Positions 1-11,500 of a stretch of DNA of 64,000 nt are shown here, piece after piece. The notes under the pieces are model-generated. The model did no database searches, was not told the origin of the DNA, and saw only the letters and a list, made by a program, of their open reading frames with translations. Every line of letters starts with the position of its first letter. Positions within the stretch are counted from its first letter, which is position 1. This stretch comes from Pelodera strongyloides (taxonomy: Eukaryota > Nematoda > Chromadorea > Rhabditida > Rhabditidae): NCBI GenBank assembly GCA_036852015.1, contig JAANDG010000144.1, forward strand, positions 62,001-126,000, in the 5' to 3' direction. Both the position numbers and the translations under genes were made by a program.

Positions 1-834
1 TAGTTTACATGGAACAGCTTTATGTAAATAATACTGAGTGATACATTTTTGTGTGATTTTGTTGTGCTTTCGTGTCTAATTTTGTTTACATGACATGCCG
101 TGATCTAAGTCTTTCAGAAATGCACTTAAACTCTCATATCTCAATTTTTTATCCACTTCACTTGTTTTATGTCAGGGTTGCTTGCACTCGTCACTTTTTT
201 CGTAATTTTCACTTTTCATTTGTCCTCACTTTAATAATTTATTGATCGGGCACTGCTCTCCATTTTGCGTGCAATTTGCGTTAAAGTTTTGAGAGTTCAG
301 TTTAATTACAGCTTTAACTATTTAGTTATTACGTTTTTCATCTCATTTACGTAGAGAGCACTGTAATTGTTAGCTGGCGTTTATCAGTTTTCATTGTATG
401 GCACATGATACATTTATTGTGTATCCCAGTTCTGAGGAACTTGAAAACAAACGTGATGACGTCACGAAAAATACATGTGTTTTCCGCACTCGTACAGTCT
501 CATGAATTTGTGTCATTGGATTTATGATGTTATTTTACACTCATTCGCAATTTATTCGATCTAGTCTTCCAGACCCAAAACGGCATTATTATTACTTTCA
601 AAGTATTCCCGTCCAGCTATTAATTTTGAAAATGCAATGCTTTACCTCATGTAATAAACCATTTTATGCCTGTGGCGTCGAGTGCTTGCCTTGCCTAAAT
701 TACTTGGTTCTGTACCAGAGTTTATATTTCTAATTTTCCTTTTGTATTTCTAGATTTTCCGATTGTGTTTTTAATACTAGTCCATGATAGGGGCAAATAT
801 AACCTTCTATAAAAATGAAACTAATTATTTGAAG
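1..834. other. upstream of RNFT-like gene; no gene seen
   Basis: AT-rich sequence with no ORF that joins a neighbour through splice sites. A pyrimidine-rich stretch ending in a splice-acceptor-like CTAG near 752 precedes the first RNFT codon by about 80 bases. It could mark a 5'-UTR intron or a trans-splice acceptor, which sequence alone cannot settle. Confidence 0.4.
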
Positions 835-3800
835 ATGGACGGGGATGAGAACCACAGTGACCGGATCCCAACAGTGCCTGATTCTACAGTGACCAGCTTT
901 CATTCGTTGTCCTCATCTCAACAGGCAAACTTGCTCCGACAGGTTAGATTTCATTCAATTCAAATTGAATTATCCAAGTGAACCTCTAGGTTATAATAAA
1001 CTTGTTGTGCGTGAAAACGCATGCACTGTGAACAAAAATGTAGCGCCACTGTCGACACCTAGGGCGTTACTTCGAAGTAATGTTTAAATTATGTTACTTG
1101 TTTAGTTACATTTGCACTTAGTTTACGTTTTGGATTCTGAGTTGTTGCTTTGTTTACTTTGGCGATTAGTATATTTGCATAAACTACTAACCTTTGACTT
1201 CGCGCTTCACAGTCTGTATTTAACAAAAGGTGCTTATTCTCTACTATTTGCAGAATCTTACTTTTGTTTATCTTCTATTAATTAAAGAGTACTTTTGTAA
1301 CCGTTGCGTTTATGAGTTGCTTATTTCATACAACGTAAGACTTGTTGGCACACAGTTAAGCTTCGTTTTCTGCTCCGTTATACTTGATGTCAGACAGTTA
1401 CGTTCGTTTCTTGCTAATGGCTCAAACTGACCTTGGCACCACTCGTTGCGTCAAACCAAAGTTTTAATTAATACACGAGCCAGTCTTATCAGTGCCTTGA
1501 TCCAACCAATAATTGTAGTTAATTACAACTTTTTAGTAGTTGGTATAGCAACGCTGACGGATGATTTGCCGAGATCTGTCATAACTGTTTAGTTTTTGTG
1601 CATAAAGTCGTAAAAATGCTTATGTGCTTTTATCAGGTGGCTGCATTGTGTGTCATGATTGAAATATAAATGGTCCTTTAGATGTATTTCTTCATTCTAC
1701 AGCGATCTTCGCTAATAAAATTTGAAAGTTTGCAATAGTTCCTCATTCGCTGTGCCCGTGCGGGCGTTGTACGTTGTCCTGGATTATGTTAGACTAGTTT
1801 TCTTCTTGCAACATTCGCTTCATTTTCTTAAATTGGCTTGAATGGAAGCTTTTTTTCGAGTTCGAGAACAACTCTTTCCTACCCAACAATAAGGCGTAAG
1901 CTACTGAATTATACATCAGAATTTACTACCTTACTTTATCGAAACACGTGTGCCTGTAAAACAAAGTGATTTTATGAGAGAAGAATTTCGCTTTAAAACA
2001 AAGTGATTTTATGAGAGAAGAATTTCGCTTTTAGTTCATATTTGCAGTATTTGAACGCACGTGACTGAACCTTCCGTTTGCCGGTTATATAAGACCGATT
2101 GTTGCTTTGATTAAATATGGCCTTATTTTATAGCTCATATTGCTTCCATAGCTGTTTTATATGAAAAACAATTCACTTATTCCTTTTTATCGTTGCGTAA
2201 GATCGGAACTGCTGATCGCTTATCAACAATTGTCCATTTTGTACTCTGTGTCGCGTGTGTGTCAACAAACTTACACGAGAGTATTTCATTAATAACAATC
2301 AATGTGGTGTTTATTGTATTTTTCTTTTTTCCTAATGACAGAATTATATTATGTATTGCTTTCCCCCATCGCAATATTTCCATGCGGTACTGTAACTGTA
2401 ACACTTTACTTAATACGCATCATTCTAATTCTAAACCAGTTAATTTATTGACTATGTAGTTTTGATAATTTAGTGGATATTGCCTTGCGTTAAAACCTAT
2501 CGTACAACGAAGGATTCGAGTTACTTTACGTAACAGTTTGCTTACTAAATTACTTAACTGATGATTTGAAGGTTATCTTCTTGCGCTACTATCCTTACTG
2601 TGAAAGGTTCCAGTTTTGTTTAATCATTTAGTGATATATTCCGCACGCATAGATATGTATACTATATAGCTTTTCAAAACATTGCAGTGTAGAGTTTCAC
2701 AAGGAATCCTTTTGAAAACCAGTATCACTGTCAAGTAAGATTGGCAAAAAAACGTCGGTTGTGTGAACATTCTTTACTTTTAGTTTGTAACGGATATCGC
2801 CCTTGGCCCCACAACTCAACAACAAGAGCAGAGTCAGCCTATGCCCACACAGCAACGAAGTTCCTTACTGGCATCATACAGAAGAGTAAGTCCGATCCAA
2901 TTGAAAAAAAAATATTTAGTATTACTTTACTAATGGTAAGGTAGCTAGAATTGAATACTCATCAAATTCATGGTATTACTGTGTGTCATTACACTCACTT
3001 GACAACGTCGTGCTCGTAATACTTCAAGTTTTCGATTAGCAAGTACCTTTAATTGTAAGGTTCGGATTCCCACTTTCTAAGAACAATATAAAGCATACAA
3101 AACAGAATGGATAATATTTTTCAGAGTCGAAGTAACGGAGGTTTCGTGTCAATAGCCATGCCCGACAATTCTCCAACGCGAGAAGGTAAGATTTGGAAAG
3201 TTTCCCGTTATTCTTCTCTAAGAACCCTTCATAAGAACCTTTAATGAGGTAATAATTCTCGTGTTTCAGCATCGGAAGGCGAGTCTTCTGACCGGGAAGA
3301 GAGTGCTCCAGTTGGTGGAGACACGTCACCATCCGACACAGAGCTACTGAGAACACAGTACGCTCGTCTGAGGGCCCATCTACAAGATGCTAACTCACAG
3401 ACGGTAAGCGAGATAGTGCGAACACAGTATGCTCGTCTGAGGGCATATCTACAAGTTGCTAACTCAGAAACGGTAAGTCATTTCTTGGAACTTCGAATCC
3501 TCTAGTTCAGATTAAAAAAACGTTGCAGACTCAAATTATTTACTTTGCAATCTCAGTTCACTTCTTTTAGTTCTACCAAACGGTGTTGATCTTCGTCCCG
3601 TTCGTCGCATTGTTTTTACTACAGGCGATCTTTAGTCGGATAAAGTCGATCTTCATACTTGTCGTACTGTAAGTTGTTTACTGAATTGTTTTATTTATGT
3701 GTTCTCGCACTATTACTATTTACTTAATTCGTAACATACACGCTAGGTTGCGAAGTACAAATTTCAGTTTTGGTTCACTTCTCGCGCTTCAACAATTCTT

Positions 3801-6290
3801 GATGATCTGCATCGAACGGCAGACTCCAGTCACAAACAAAATGAAAAAAGGAATCAATTCCCTTTTATTGGTAGTCACTTCGTATTGGGCCTTCGGCTAT
3901 TTGGCCATGCTTGATGAAACGAAAGGTGACTTACTGTTTATGCTCTATCTTCTTTATTTAACCTTTGCTTTGAAAGACATTTAATAAATAACTACATAAG
4001 CATATAAGCAAATAAATTCTTAAGGAACAGGAACTGGTTTTTCTGCTGTTGCTTTTCAAAATAGACTTGTTTGCAGAAATCCTTCTATTTCAATGGACTT
4101 CAGTGCAATATATGGGCGCTTTCGACACAATCGAGGCCGTTATTACGACCGATTTCTTCGTGAAGTATATTACAGTCTTCGTGAAAATAATCGTAAGTAG
4201 CTTTTTTTGCATTTCTCTCTCACTCTCATATGTTCCCTGTTCTTATCTGCGATTAACATCAACTTGTACTTCAATGTGTATTTTATATTAGTTGAACTGC
4301 AGATCGCTGTTCTACCCGAAAAAGTAGTCATGCAAAAGCGCAAACGTCGATCTTTTCAAGCAGTCGAATACTTTTCTCAATTCTTCCGTGCGATCGTTCC
4401 AGCACCCAGGTTATTTTTTTATTATTTTGTAAAATAAATGTCTAATCAGAGCCATGACATAATACATTGTAGAGCACAAACACTAGAGAGGGCTACTGTA
4501 ACATTTGTGCTTAAGTATGTATGTTTATTACATTTGAACATTTACATTTGAACATTTATTAGCTTTTCAGCACACACCAACAAAGGTGGAAAGTTCAGAA
4601 ATATATCAATACTGTATCAACTTATTTGTACTTATAAAATAACATGACTGAATACTATAACTATCAACAACTATAATAGTTGTTTATTCTTTCTAAGAGT
4701 TCACCAAGACCTTTAGCATAGGTTTCAAAGTCCATAGTATTTGCATCATTGCACTCCTCACTATTGGAAACATTCGAATTGAAAGATTGGCATTCAATTA
4801 TTGACTCATTATCCTCGGGCAATTGCGAGACACCAGGGGACAATTGACAAAAATTATCCTCGCGGGCTTGTTCAATTGTTGGCGAGTTCAAAGGTCGCGG
4901 TGACGTCACTGGTTCTTCCTTGGACTGGTCACGTAAGCGAGCTTCTTGCCGGCGGAGAAAACCTTCATGGCGCTGCTTCGGGGTTTCCGCACGCCGAACA
5001 TTCAGATGAGCGAGTTCGGGGCACTTCTTCATCTTGTCGGCAAGTTCCTTAAAAAAGGGAACGCGAAAACCAGAATTCATTGAGCAGAGAATAGGTCTGG
5101 GGGTGGTATTAGACCTTCCCAAACGACCAATAATGCGAAACGAATCGGGTGAGCATTTAGAAAGAGACATGATTTTTGAAATAATATCAAACTCTTTACT
5201 CACCCGATCGTTTTCCTCCAAGTTCAATATGACGAAGTGATCCTTGAGTTCGTTTCGGCGGAAAGCTTCCGTGATTTCTTCTCGAACATGGGTCTTCAGT
5301 TCAGAGAATAATTCAGTGATAGTGGATTGAATAATCTGGCGAATAGAAGTATCGGGTCGGGAAATGGGTGTGGTAGGAGGACTAATAATGCGGGACATTT
5401 TTTTGGCGAGAGACGCGGAGAGTGCAACCGCACGCGGCCAGTGCACACAGGCGAATGTGTGCACTGGCCGGCCCCATTACCAGTGTATAATTCAGATGGA
5501 TCAATTACTTCCTTGGCCCGATGGACAAGCGGACCTACCTCGACCTAATCATTCCAACACTTTACTTTTTCCTAAAAGTAAGTCTGAATTAGTAACAATG
5601 ACTATGACATCTAACTATGCCATCTTATCGGGAAGCGTACAGTTATACTGCAGGATCCGACAATCTGACTCCGAAGTTTTTTTTGTAAGTTCCTTTCTTT
5701 AAGGGCACTGAAATCTGTCAGTTCTACACCGGCGGTCTGTTTTCGGCAATTCGTGACATTGTTCGAGTATCCAGTTATGGATCCACACCATCGGCCGACG
5801 AACTAGCAAATGTTCCGAACTGTAGCATCTGTTATGAGACAATGTGTGATCCCATCAAGGTACGATTCTTCCTTGTGTCTGTTTGTTATATGGTGTTTCG
5901 ATTCCCTACTGAATATGTGAGCTGGCCTCTGCTTATGATGGCATGTTTGTTATCCATATGAAGTAGTAGGTATAAATGCAAGTGTTTGGCTGATTCTTTC
6001 GAGCGATCGTTCCAGCAGCTATGTTATTTTTTTTATCATTTTGTAAAGGAAGTGTCGAATCAGAGCCATGTTGTAGAGTGACATAATACATTGTAGAGCA
6101 CAAATGCTAGAGACGGATAACAGTAATATTTGGCTGTTTTCAGCTCAAATGTACGCATATGTTCTGCGAAGTTTGTGTGGAACAATGGCTCGACCAGCAG
6201 CAAACTTGTCCAATGTGTAGGGCAAAAGTCGATGGAGATGATAAAACATGGAGGAACGGGGCCACCAGCCAATACATCCGAATCTTTTAG
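835..6290 (+). CDS. RNFT1/RNFT2-like RING finger multi-pass membrane protein
   Basis: Exons: 835-942, 2784-2885, 3125-3185, 3270-3403 (or to 3472), 3571-3668, 3747-3925, 4065-4192, 4303-4409, 5496-5577, 5704-5859, 6144-6290. All phases match, giving 433 residues (456 with the longer fourth exon). The N-terminal third is Gln/Ser-rich and probably disordered. Several hydrophobic segments follow (for example FYQTVLIFVPFVALFLLQ), then a conserved YFSQFFRAIVPAPRW block. The C-terminus is a C3HC4 RING: CSIC, then C-T-H-M-F-C-E-V-C, then CPMC. Family knowledge: RNFT proteins are ER or Golgi E3 ubiquitin ligases with TM segments before a C-terminal RING. The start is the first Met in frame before exon 1's donor; a Met 51 bases upstream is followed by an in-frame stop. 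Membership rests on domain order and the RING context; the RNFT1 versus RNFT2 choice is not resolved. Confidence 0.88.
1957..2030. repeat. perfect 37-bp tandem duplication in RNFT intron 1
   Basis: A unit containing ACAAAGTGATTTTATGAGAG is present twice with a period of 37 bases and no mismatch that I can see. It lies in the long first intron of the RNFT-like gene. Confidence 0.85.
3341..3472 (+). repeat. in-frame 69-bp tandem duplication of an exon end with its donor
   Basis: Copy 1 starts at 3341 and copy 2 at 3410, each beginning GAG and ending ACG before a GTAAG donor (3404 and 3473). I count 10 differences in 69 bases. The period is 23 codons, so use of either donor keeps the RNFT reading frame and adds or omits 23 residues. 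Confidence 0.85.
4664..5464 (-). CDS. ORF1-like protein of a non-LTR retroelement, antisense in RNFT intron
   Basis: Uninterrupted 266-codon ORF on the strand opposite RNFT, inside the intron between exons 4303-4409 and 5496-5577. A second Met at residue 23 (5398) is the likelier start, because residues 1-22 are encoded across a perfect hairpin. Residues 35-75 look helical and coiled-coil-like. Residues 77-175 carry the signature I associate with ORF1-type proteins of invertebrate non-LTR elements: HFVILNL, then RIIGRLGR, then RPILCS, then LNVRRAETPKQR and an Arg-rich helix. The tail is Ser/Glu/Asn-rich and acidic. No reverse transcriptase is present here. It may be a fragment, a recent insertion or a captured gene; an intact frame of this length argues against a very old remnant. 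Assignment is from remembered motifs. Confidence 0.55.
   Translation of the reverse strand: MHTFACVHWPRAVALSASLAKKMSRIISPPTTPISRPDTSIRQIIQSTITELFSELKTHVREEITEAFRRNELKDHFVILNLEENDRVSKEFDIISKIMSLSKCSPDSFRIIGRLGRSNTTPRPILCSMNSGFRVPFFKELADKMKKCPELAHLNVRRAETPKQRHEGFLRRQEARLRDQSKEEPVTSPRPLNSPTIEQAREDNFCQLSPGVSQLPEDNESIIECQSFNSNVSNSEECNDANTMDFETYAKGLGELLERINNYYSC
5435..5470. repeat. perfect 15-bp inverted repeat (hairpin)
   Basis: Left arm CGGCCAGTGCACACA (5435-5449), loop of 6 bases, right arm exactly complementary (5456-5470). GC-rich, against AT-rich surroundings. It sits at the 5' end of the antisense ORF and 25 bases before the RNFT exon acceptor at 5496. Confidence 0.9.
6003..6135. repeat. 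second copy of the 4390-4518 exon-end/intron segment
   Basis: The segment starting GCGATCGTTCCAGCA at 6003 repeats the end of RNFT exon 4303-4409, its donor and about 110 bases of the following intron (copy 1 from 4390). Both share ATCAGAGCCATG and ACATAATACATTGTAGAGCA. Copy 2 lies in the last RNFT intron, directly before the RING exon, and has lost the donor (CTATGTTA in place of CCAGGTTA). Confidence 0.75.
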
Positions 6291-8149
6291 ACCATTTCTC
6301 TTTTTTTTTCTGTAAGCGCTTACCTTTTTTACTTGGTCTGAGCTGTTCTGTTTTAAGTTAAAACAGCACTGAATGTTTATTCTTGGTCAGGACTCATCGC
6401 CTACGGTACAGTTTTTATTAGCAGCTGTTTTAGTATACTCGTGTTTTTGTAGTTCAAGCGGAGCAGCTGCAGCGAGATAAATCTAACTGATATATATGTG
6501 CTTGTTGTTCTGAGTGAGATATTTATAGTATATTATTTTCTTGGGTATTTCTTTCGTGTCAGATCACGCTAGTTTAGGATAATGCTTTTTACTAACGTTT
6601 GCTAGCTACTCTACTTCGGGGCTCTCATTTATTAAGGTAGTTTGGGCATTCATATTTGGCTTTTTCTGTCATGAGGCCTATGAATGTACTTTGCACAGAG
6701 CTTGTTTTTAGTGTACAGTGATTCTCTAGCGATTCTATTATGATTCAATACATCGTATCGCTTTACCCATCATGTATGCAATCATTTTTTCATATTTGTA
6801 CTTGTTTAGTAGTGTCATTTTGTATTTGTGTGACTTGTGTATTTTTTCAAATTTCTATAGAATTGCATTAAAAATCCAGCATCATAACGGGTGCTTTCCT
6901 CTATTGATTGGATAATGTAAGAAAAAGGAAACCTAATGTTGGAAACACTTTTATTTTGTTAAATCAATCAATAGTCGAGTATAACACAAGCAAAGTACGG
7001 TCCCTTTCCCATGTCTTTATGACTATCTGCTTTTGGTTGTTTTTCTTTCCAAGGTTTGTGACTCGTTGTGTATGACAACTCGGTGTTTATTTCTTGTTAG
7101 TGATTTTGCTTTTTTCTTGAATACGCTCAATACTAATCATAAAGAAAACTATACTTCTGATTGTTTCTTGTATAATAGTTTGATGATCTGTTTGAAAGTC
7201 AACTGCTATTTGTTAGTGTCAATAAATGGTTCTATGACCAGATATATTGCGGTATCTACAATCACAAACATTAGTGTGTTCCCTACGAAGCAATACGTCA
7301 GTAAAAAAAACTGATGGTGAGGCCGTTTCCGGAGGCTCCCATTTCTATAAACAAAGAAGGACCTCTGTAAAAAGCTGGTATGTAAAAAGCTGTGAGTAAC
7401 CGTTCTCTTGAACTGAATTCGATTCGGCGACCAGTGCGAAAACCACATTTATGTAGTAGCATAATTTTGGGCTTTAATGTAACGGAATATGAAGTTATCA
7501 ACGTCCACGTCTACGTTCGAATTCAGTCGAATTCAGTTCAAGACAACGGTTACTCACAGGAACACCAGCTTTTTACAGAGTTCCTTCATTGTTTGTAGAA
7601 ATGGGGACCTGCGGAAACGGCCCCACAATCAGACATGGAATGAAAATGTAATTTCATTGCGAAGATCACACAAATGCATGACATTTTCTTATCAATATTT
7701 TAATACTGTACTGTCACAAAAAAATACGATTCAAAAACAAGAAGATCTTATGTAAGTGCAATATTCTCACCATCAGAAGCAATCGCCAATAGGACGCAGT
7801 AAAGCAAAGATAACACAAAATCATTGGGAGTACAATAAATAAGAAATGTATGATCACAATCAATGAATAATTATGTAAGTTCAAATTCATAAAATTGTTA
7901 CATTCGCTTTAGATGTACAAATACATACGTAATGGCGAAAAATAAACAAGATTACCCTGCAAGAGTGAAAAAAATACTGTACACGTGCTTTCTCTCTGCA
8001 AATTGTTTGCTCTCATTACTCTTCCACAAAACTATTATTATGATATCGTCAGGGGGGGGGCGCAAACTTCAAATTGGGACTTTAATAGTGAAAAGATAAA
8101 CAAGTTACTTTTACTTCACCTCTTTCTTGTAAATAGGTGAAATCCTTAT
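6291..8149. other. intergenic: RNFT 3' region and a foldback element
   Basis: Apart from the foldback element at 7320-7622 I see no coding exon here. It presumably includes the RNFT 3' UTR and the 3' UTR of the minus-strand gene that ends at 8150. A run of nine or so G residues lies near 8052. Confidence 0.5.
7320..7622. mobile_element. foldback (MITE-like) element with ~105-bp inverted repeats
   Basis: The left arm begins GGCCGTTTCC at 7321. The right arm ends GGAAACGGCC at 7622 and is the inverted copy over roughly 105 bases, including CTGTAAAAAGCTGG and TTGAACTGAATTCGA in opposite orientations. The arms meet almost without spacer, so the whole element could form one long hairpin. It has no coding capacity, which is typical of non-autonomous DNA elements. 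Confidence 0.75.
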
Positions 8150-8570
8150 TTATTCATCGTCCTCATTTTGCAAAGGGTTACGGTCACCTCTTCGCAGAAT
8201 TAGAACGGGCAACCTGTGACGGTTATAGTAAGCAACAGTGCCCAGATTCACGATGAACATTATAGCAGCCAGAATGCCGAGCACCTAAAAGGAAAATCTG
8301 TGGGCAAAAGTGTGGTTTGTCGAATGTCGTTGTGTTAAATATCTTTGCTTACGTTAGTTAATTTGCTGCCTATATGACAATATGATGCGTTCAAAATATG
8401 ACTAATATAAATAAATCATACCACAAGCCAAGTGTGCGTCATACGTAGATTGGCGTGGCAGTTACGGCAGTTATTTGTAGTATTGAAAAGAAGATCACTT
8501 TCATCCAAAACGCCCAATAGATCCATTATTCTGAACCGATCACTATGGAATTTTTGACCATGTAAATGAA
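8150..8570 (-). CDS. C-terminal exons of a small single-pass membrane protein, 5' end unresolved
   Basis: Two exons on the minus strand, 8570-8422 and 8284-8150 (stop at 8152-8150), in matching phase. The assembled tail has a Cys pair (NNCRNCH), one clear TM helix (WLVVLGILAAIMFIVNLGTV) and a short basic then acidic cytoplasmic end (RRGDRNPLQNEDDE). A Met at 8526 could start a short 59-residue product. The reading frame also runs upstream to an acceptor at 8571, and a possible further exon lies near 8690-8760 with an uncertain donor. Topology suggests a type I protein whose luminal part is mostly missing from this model. I do not recognise the family. Confidence 0.5.
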
Positions 8571-11500
8571 CTGAGGTGAATATTTCGAGAATGATGAATT
8601 TACAAAATAAATATAATTATTAAAAGGAGGCAAACTGTTGAAGCGGCATATATCGGTTGTCTCTACTTGATTCGACTTCTTGGCGCTTTTATATGCACTG
8701 CTGACGCTGTTTCGCAAGGTTCTAGCCGTTTGAGCTCTCTCGGCGCACAAGCGTCCTTCTGATATGAAATTTGTCTAGGCATCTAACGTCTCTCAGCAGC
8801 CTGTCATGTGAGTAAATCAATGAACACTGTCATGGCAATGCACGGTCAGCATTGCTGATAAATCGCCGATAAAGCCATATTTCATGCCAGTCTAACAAAA
8901 AAACGTTGCTAATCGATCGCAGTTATATTGCTGAAGATCGATCGCAGTCATTGAGTGTGCCTGTTTATTTCGCCAAGACATGAGAACGCAACACATGAGA
9001 ATAAAAGGGTTACAACAGAGCAGAAAATAAATTGGAGTGTTACAATACTAAGAAATGTACGCAAGTAGACTTAAAAATGCTAAAAGAATATTTCTGAACC
9101 AAACAAAAGGAAAAATAGTGCTCATTTAGGGGCATGGTTGGTCTCGCGTGTAATACAAACCCACTAAAAACATGGTGTATCATTTAACGTGTTGAAAAAA
9201 GAGAAGCATAATAATAATAAATAGATATAAATAAATGAAAACTAGAAAAACGACCGCCAAAAATAGAACATTCTAGGAAAGTATCAAATTGTTCAAACTC
9301 TATCTTTCAGGGTACAGAGTGCACTACAACACTAAATCCGAACCTTGAAAGATATATTTATTAATTTTCTTATTTTTTGCAGCAAAACTGACGTAATTTT
9401 ACTGAAGTACAGTTCTGAAACAACAGTCCGACGACAAAATATAAAGAGGAGCCTCATTTCGGAGCACCACATGTTATTTTTGCGCGGGGGATCGATCAAG
9501 ATGACCTTCTGTTGTGGTTGAAAGGCGGAGCCGGAGAGCGGCACCCGTTTTTCTCCCGAAAAAAATCCGAGAAGTTTCCTAAATTCGGACAGCAAACATC
9601 GCCTTTTATAAGTACTGCCAGATATCATACTGAAAACAAAACGTGACTAAACTCCCGTACATATTCGTAAAAGCTCCAGTACATGTGTTTCTACATGATT
9701 ATGTGCACTTCTGGAAGAATAAAGAGTTAATAATAAAGCAACCCACCAACTGACCATAGAGATAATTTCCCAATAATTTATTTGTAGGGACAAACATTTA
9801 ATAAAAAAAAATGATTGAGACGATTCTAACCGATGCAAACGATAAAAATATATTGGTTACTTATTAAAAGCCAGCTTTCTCCCAAAAATTCAAGTCATAA
9901 GCAGGTAAAATTATAAAAAAAACGGCGAAACATAAACGACACAAAAAATGAAACAGCAACACAAAAAGTGGAACTCTATTCATTCCAATCGAGTAGCTTA
10001 TTACCCAGCAGCCTGCCTGACTATTAATAAAACAGTACTCAATGGTGCCTACTCTCTTTAGTATTTTGCTTATTTTATTTGTGTTTTCATGCTAAAGACT
10101 ACGTCTGATGCGTGCATCTGGCAACATTGGGACGCAACCTTTTGCTGCCGCTTGTTCACAAGGATAGAGCCCACCTTTAGCTGCCGCATGCTTGCTTTGG
10201 CGACGATCTGTAGAGTTTATCGGATTGATATATACAATTTCTTCTTCTTGCGTGGTCGTGTGATTCGTTTTCTCGTTGCGAGTGGGCGAGCCACGAGGAT
10301 AAAACTTTATTTTCCTAATCGAATAAAATAACACTAAATTCTCGACATCATGCGTTTATAGAAAAACATGAATTAGCCTATGTTAAAGTGTAAACGAAGG
10401 GTCACAAGAAACTCGTATGTAACATTCTTCAATTTGAAAAAGGATATAATGTCGAAATGTTGTCATTCTGATCATGAACCGCATCAATTTCAACTTATCT
10501 GGAATGTCGTCGTTGAATCCTATACAATTAAGTTATATTGAAAGACTCTGGCGGAGCGTAACAGGGAAGGAAATGTTGAGCTGTTACAGACTTGCACAAC
10601 GTTGTTAATTTTGTCATTTTTTTAAATTTTATTTTAAAGGGAAACAATGAAATTATTGTGGTGAATCACTAATCTATGCTGACTATTAATTCATGCTCAT
10701 GAATCAGTTCTATGTCTCACACAATGCAATTCTGGACGTTTCCACATTCCGAAACAATTTTTGAACTATTGCCCGGTCGTGTGTTTTTCCAGGACATTAG
10801 CCATCTGTTATATGACGTTGTCTGCTTTTTCTCTCCGGCAGCCACTGAAATGTCCGTTTTATGGTTGTATTTTCTGTATGATTCCGGAATTTGTTGCTCG
10901 CTTCCGCCTTATCAAATCTCCACACCTTTTTATGAACAAATTTTCCAGAGGACGCCAAAATTTACAGCCCGGCTATTTTTTCAGTAGCACCATACGAAAG
11001 CAATCTTACATCACATCCGTGTAATTTGTACTATTTTTACTATTCTGCATACAAACAAATGCAGTATGTATTTTTTCCGTAAAAGAAAGCCTGAATTCTA
11101 ACCTCGACAGTGTCGATTCTTTGTTAAAATGAAACAAGCGCATCTTACTAGCAAATGCTTCCCAGCCAATAGTTTGCCAGTGAATGTATGTCAGTTTTGT
11201 ATGATCCTACGAGAAATGCAAATTTCAAAACATATATGCGATGTGTGTCTGTGTGCGGGTGTGCGTGTGTGTGTGCGTGTGGGTATATACGTATGTGTGT
11301 GTTCGCGGTGCATTTTGTGCATGTGAGTTTCTGACTTACAATACGACTTACGCTTACATCGGAGCGTATGTGGCTCTCGTTTTAGTTAATTCCACTAAAA
11401 ATTCAATTAATCAGTGTGCCTTTCTGTTTAATGTAAAATAGAAAATATCAACATTAAGTAAGCTTCGATCTCGACCATGTATTGCTTTCGTCAAAATTAA

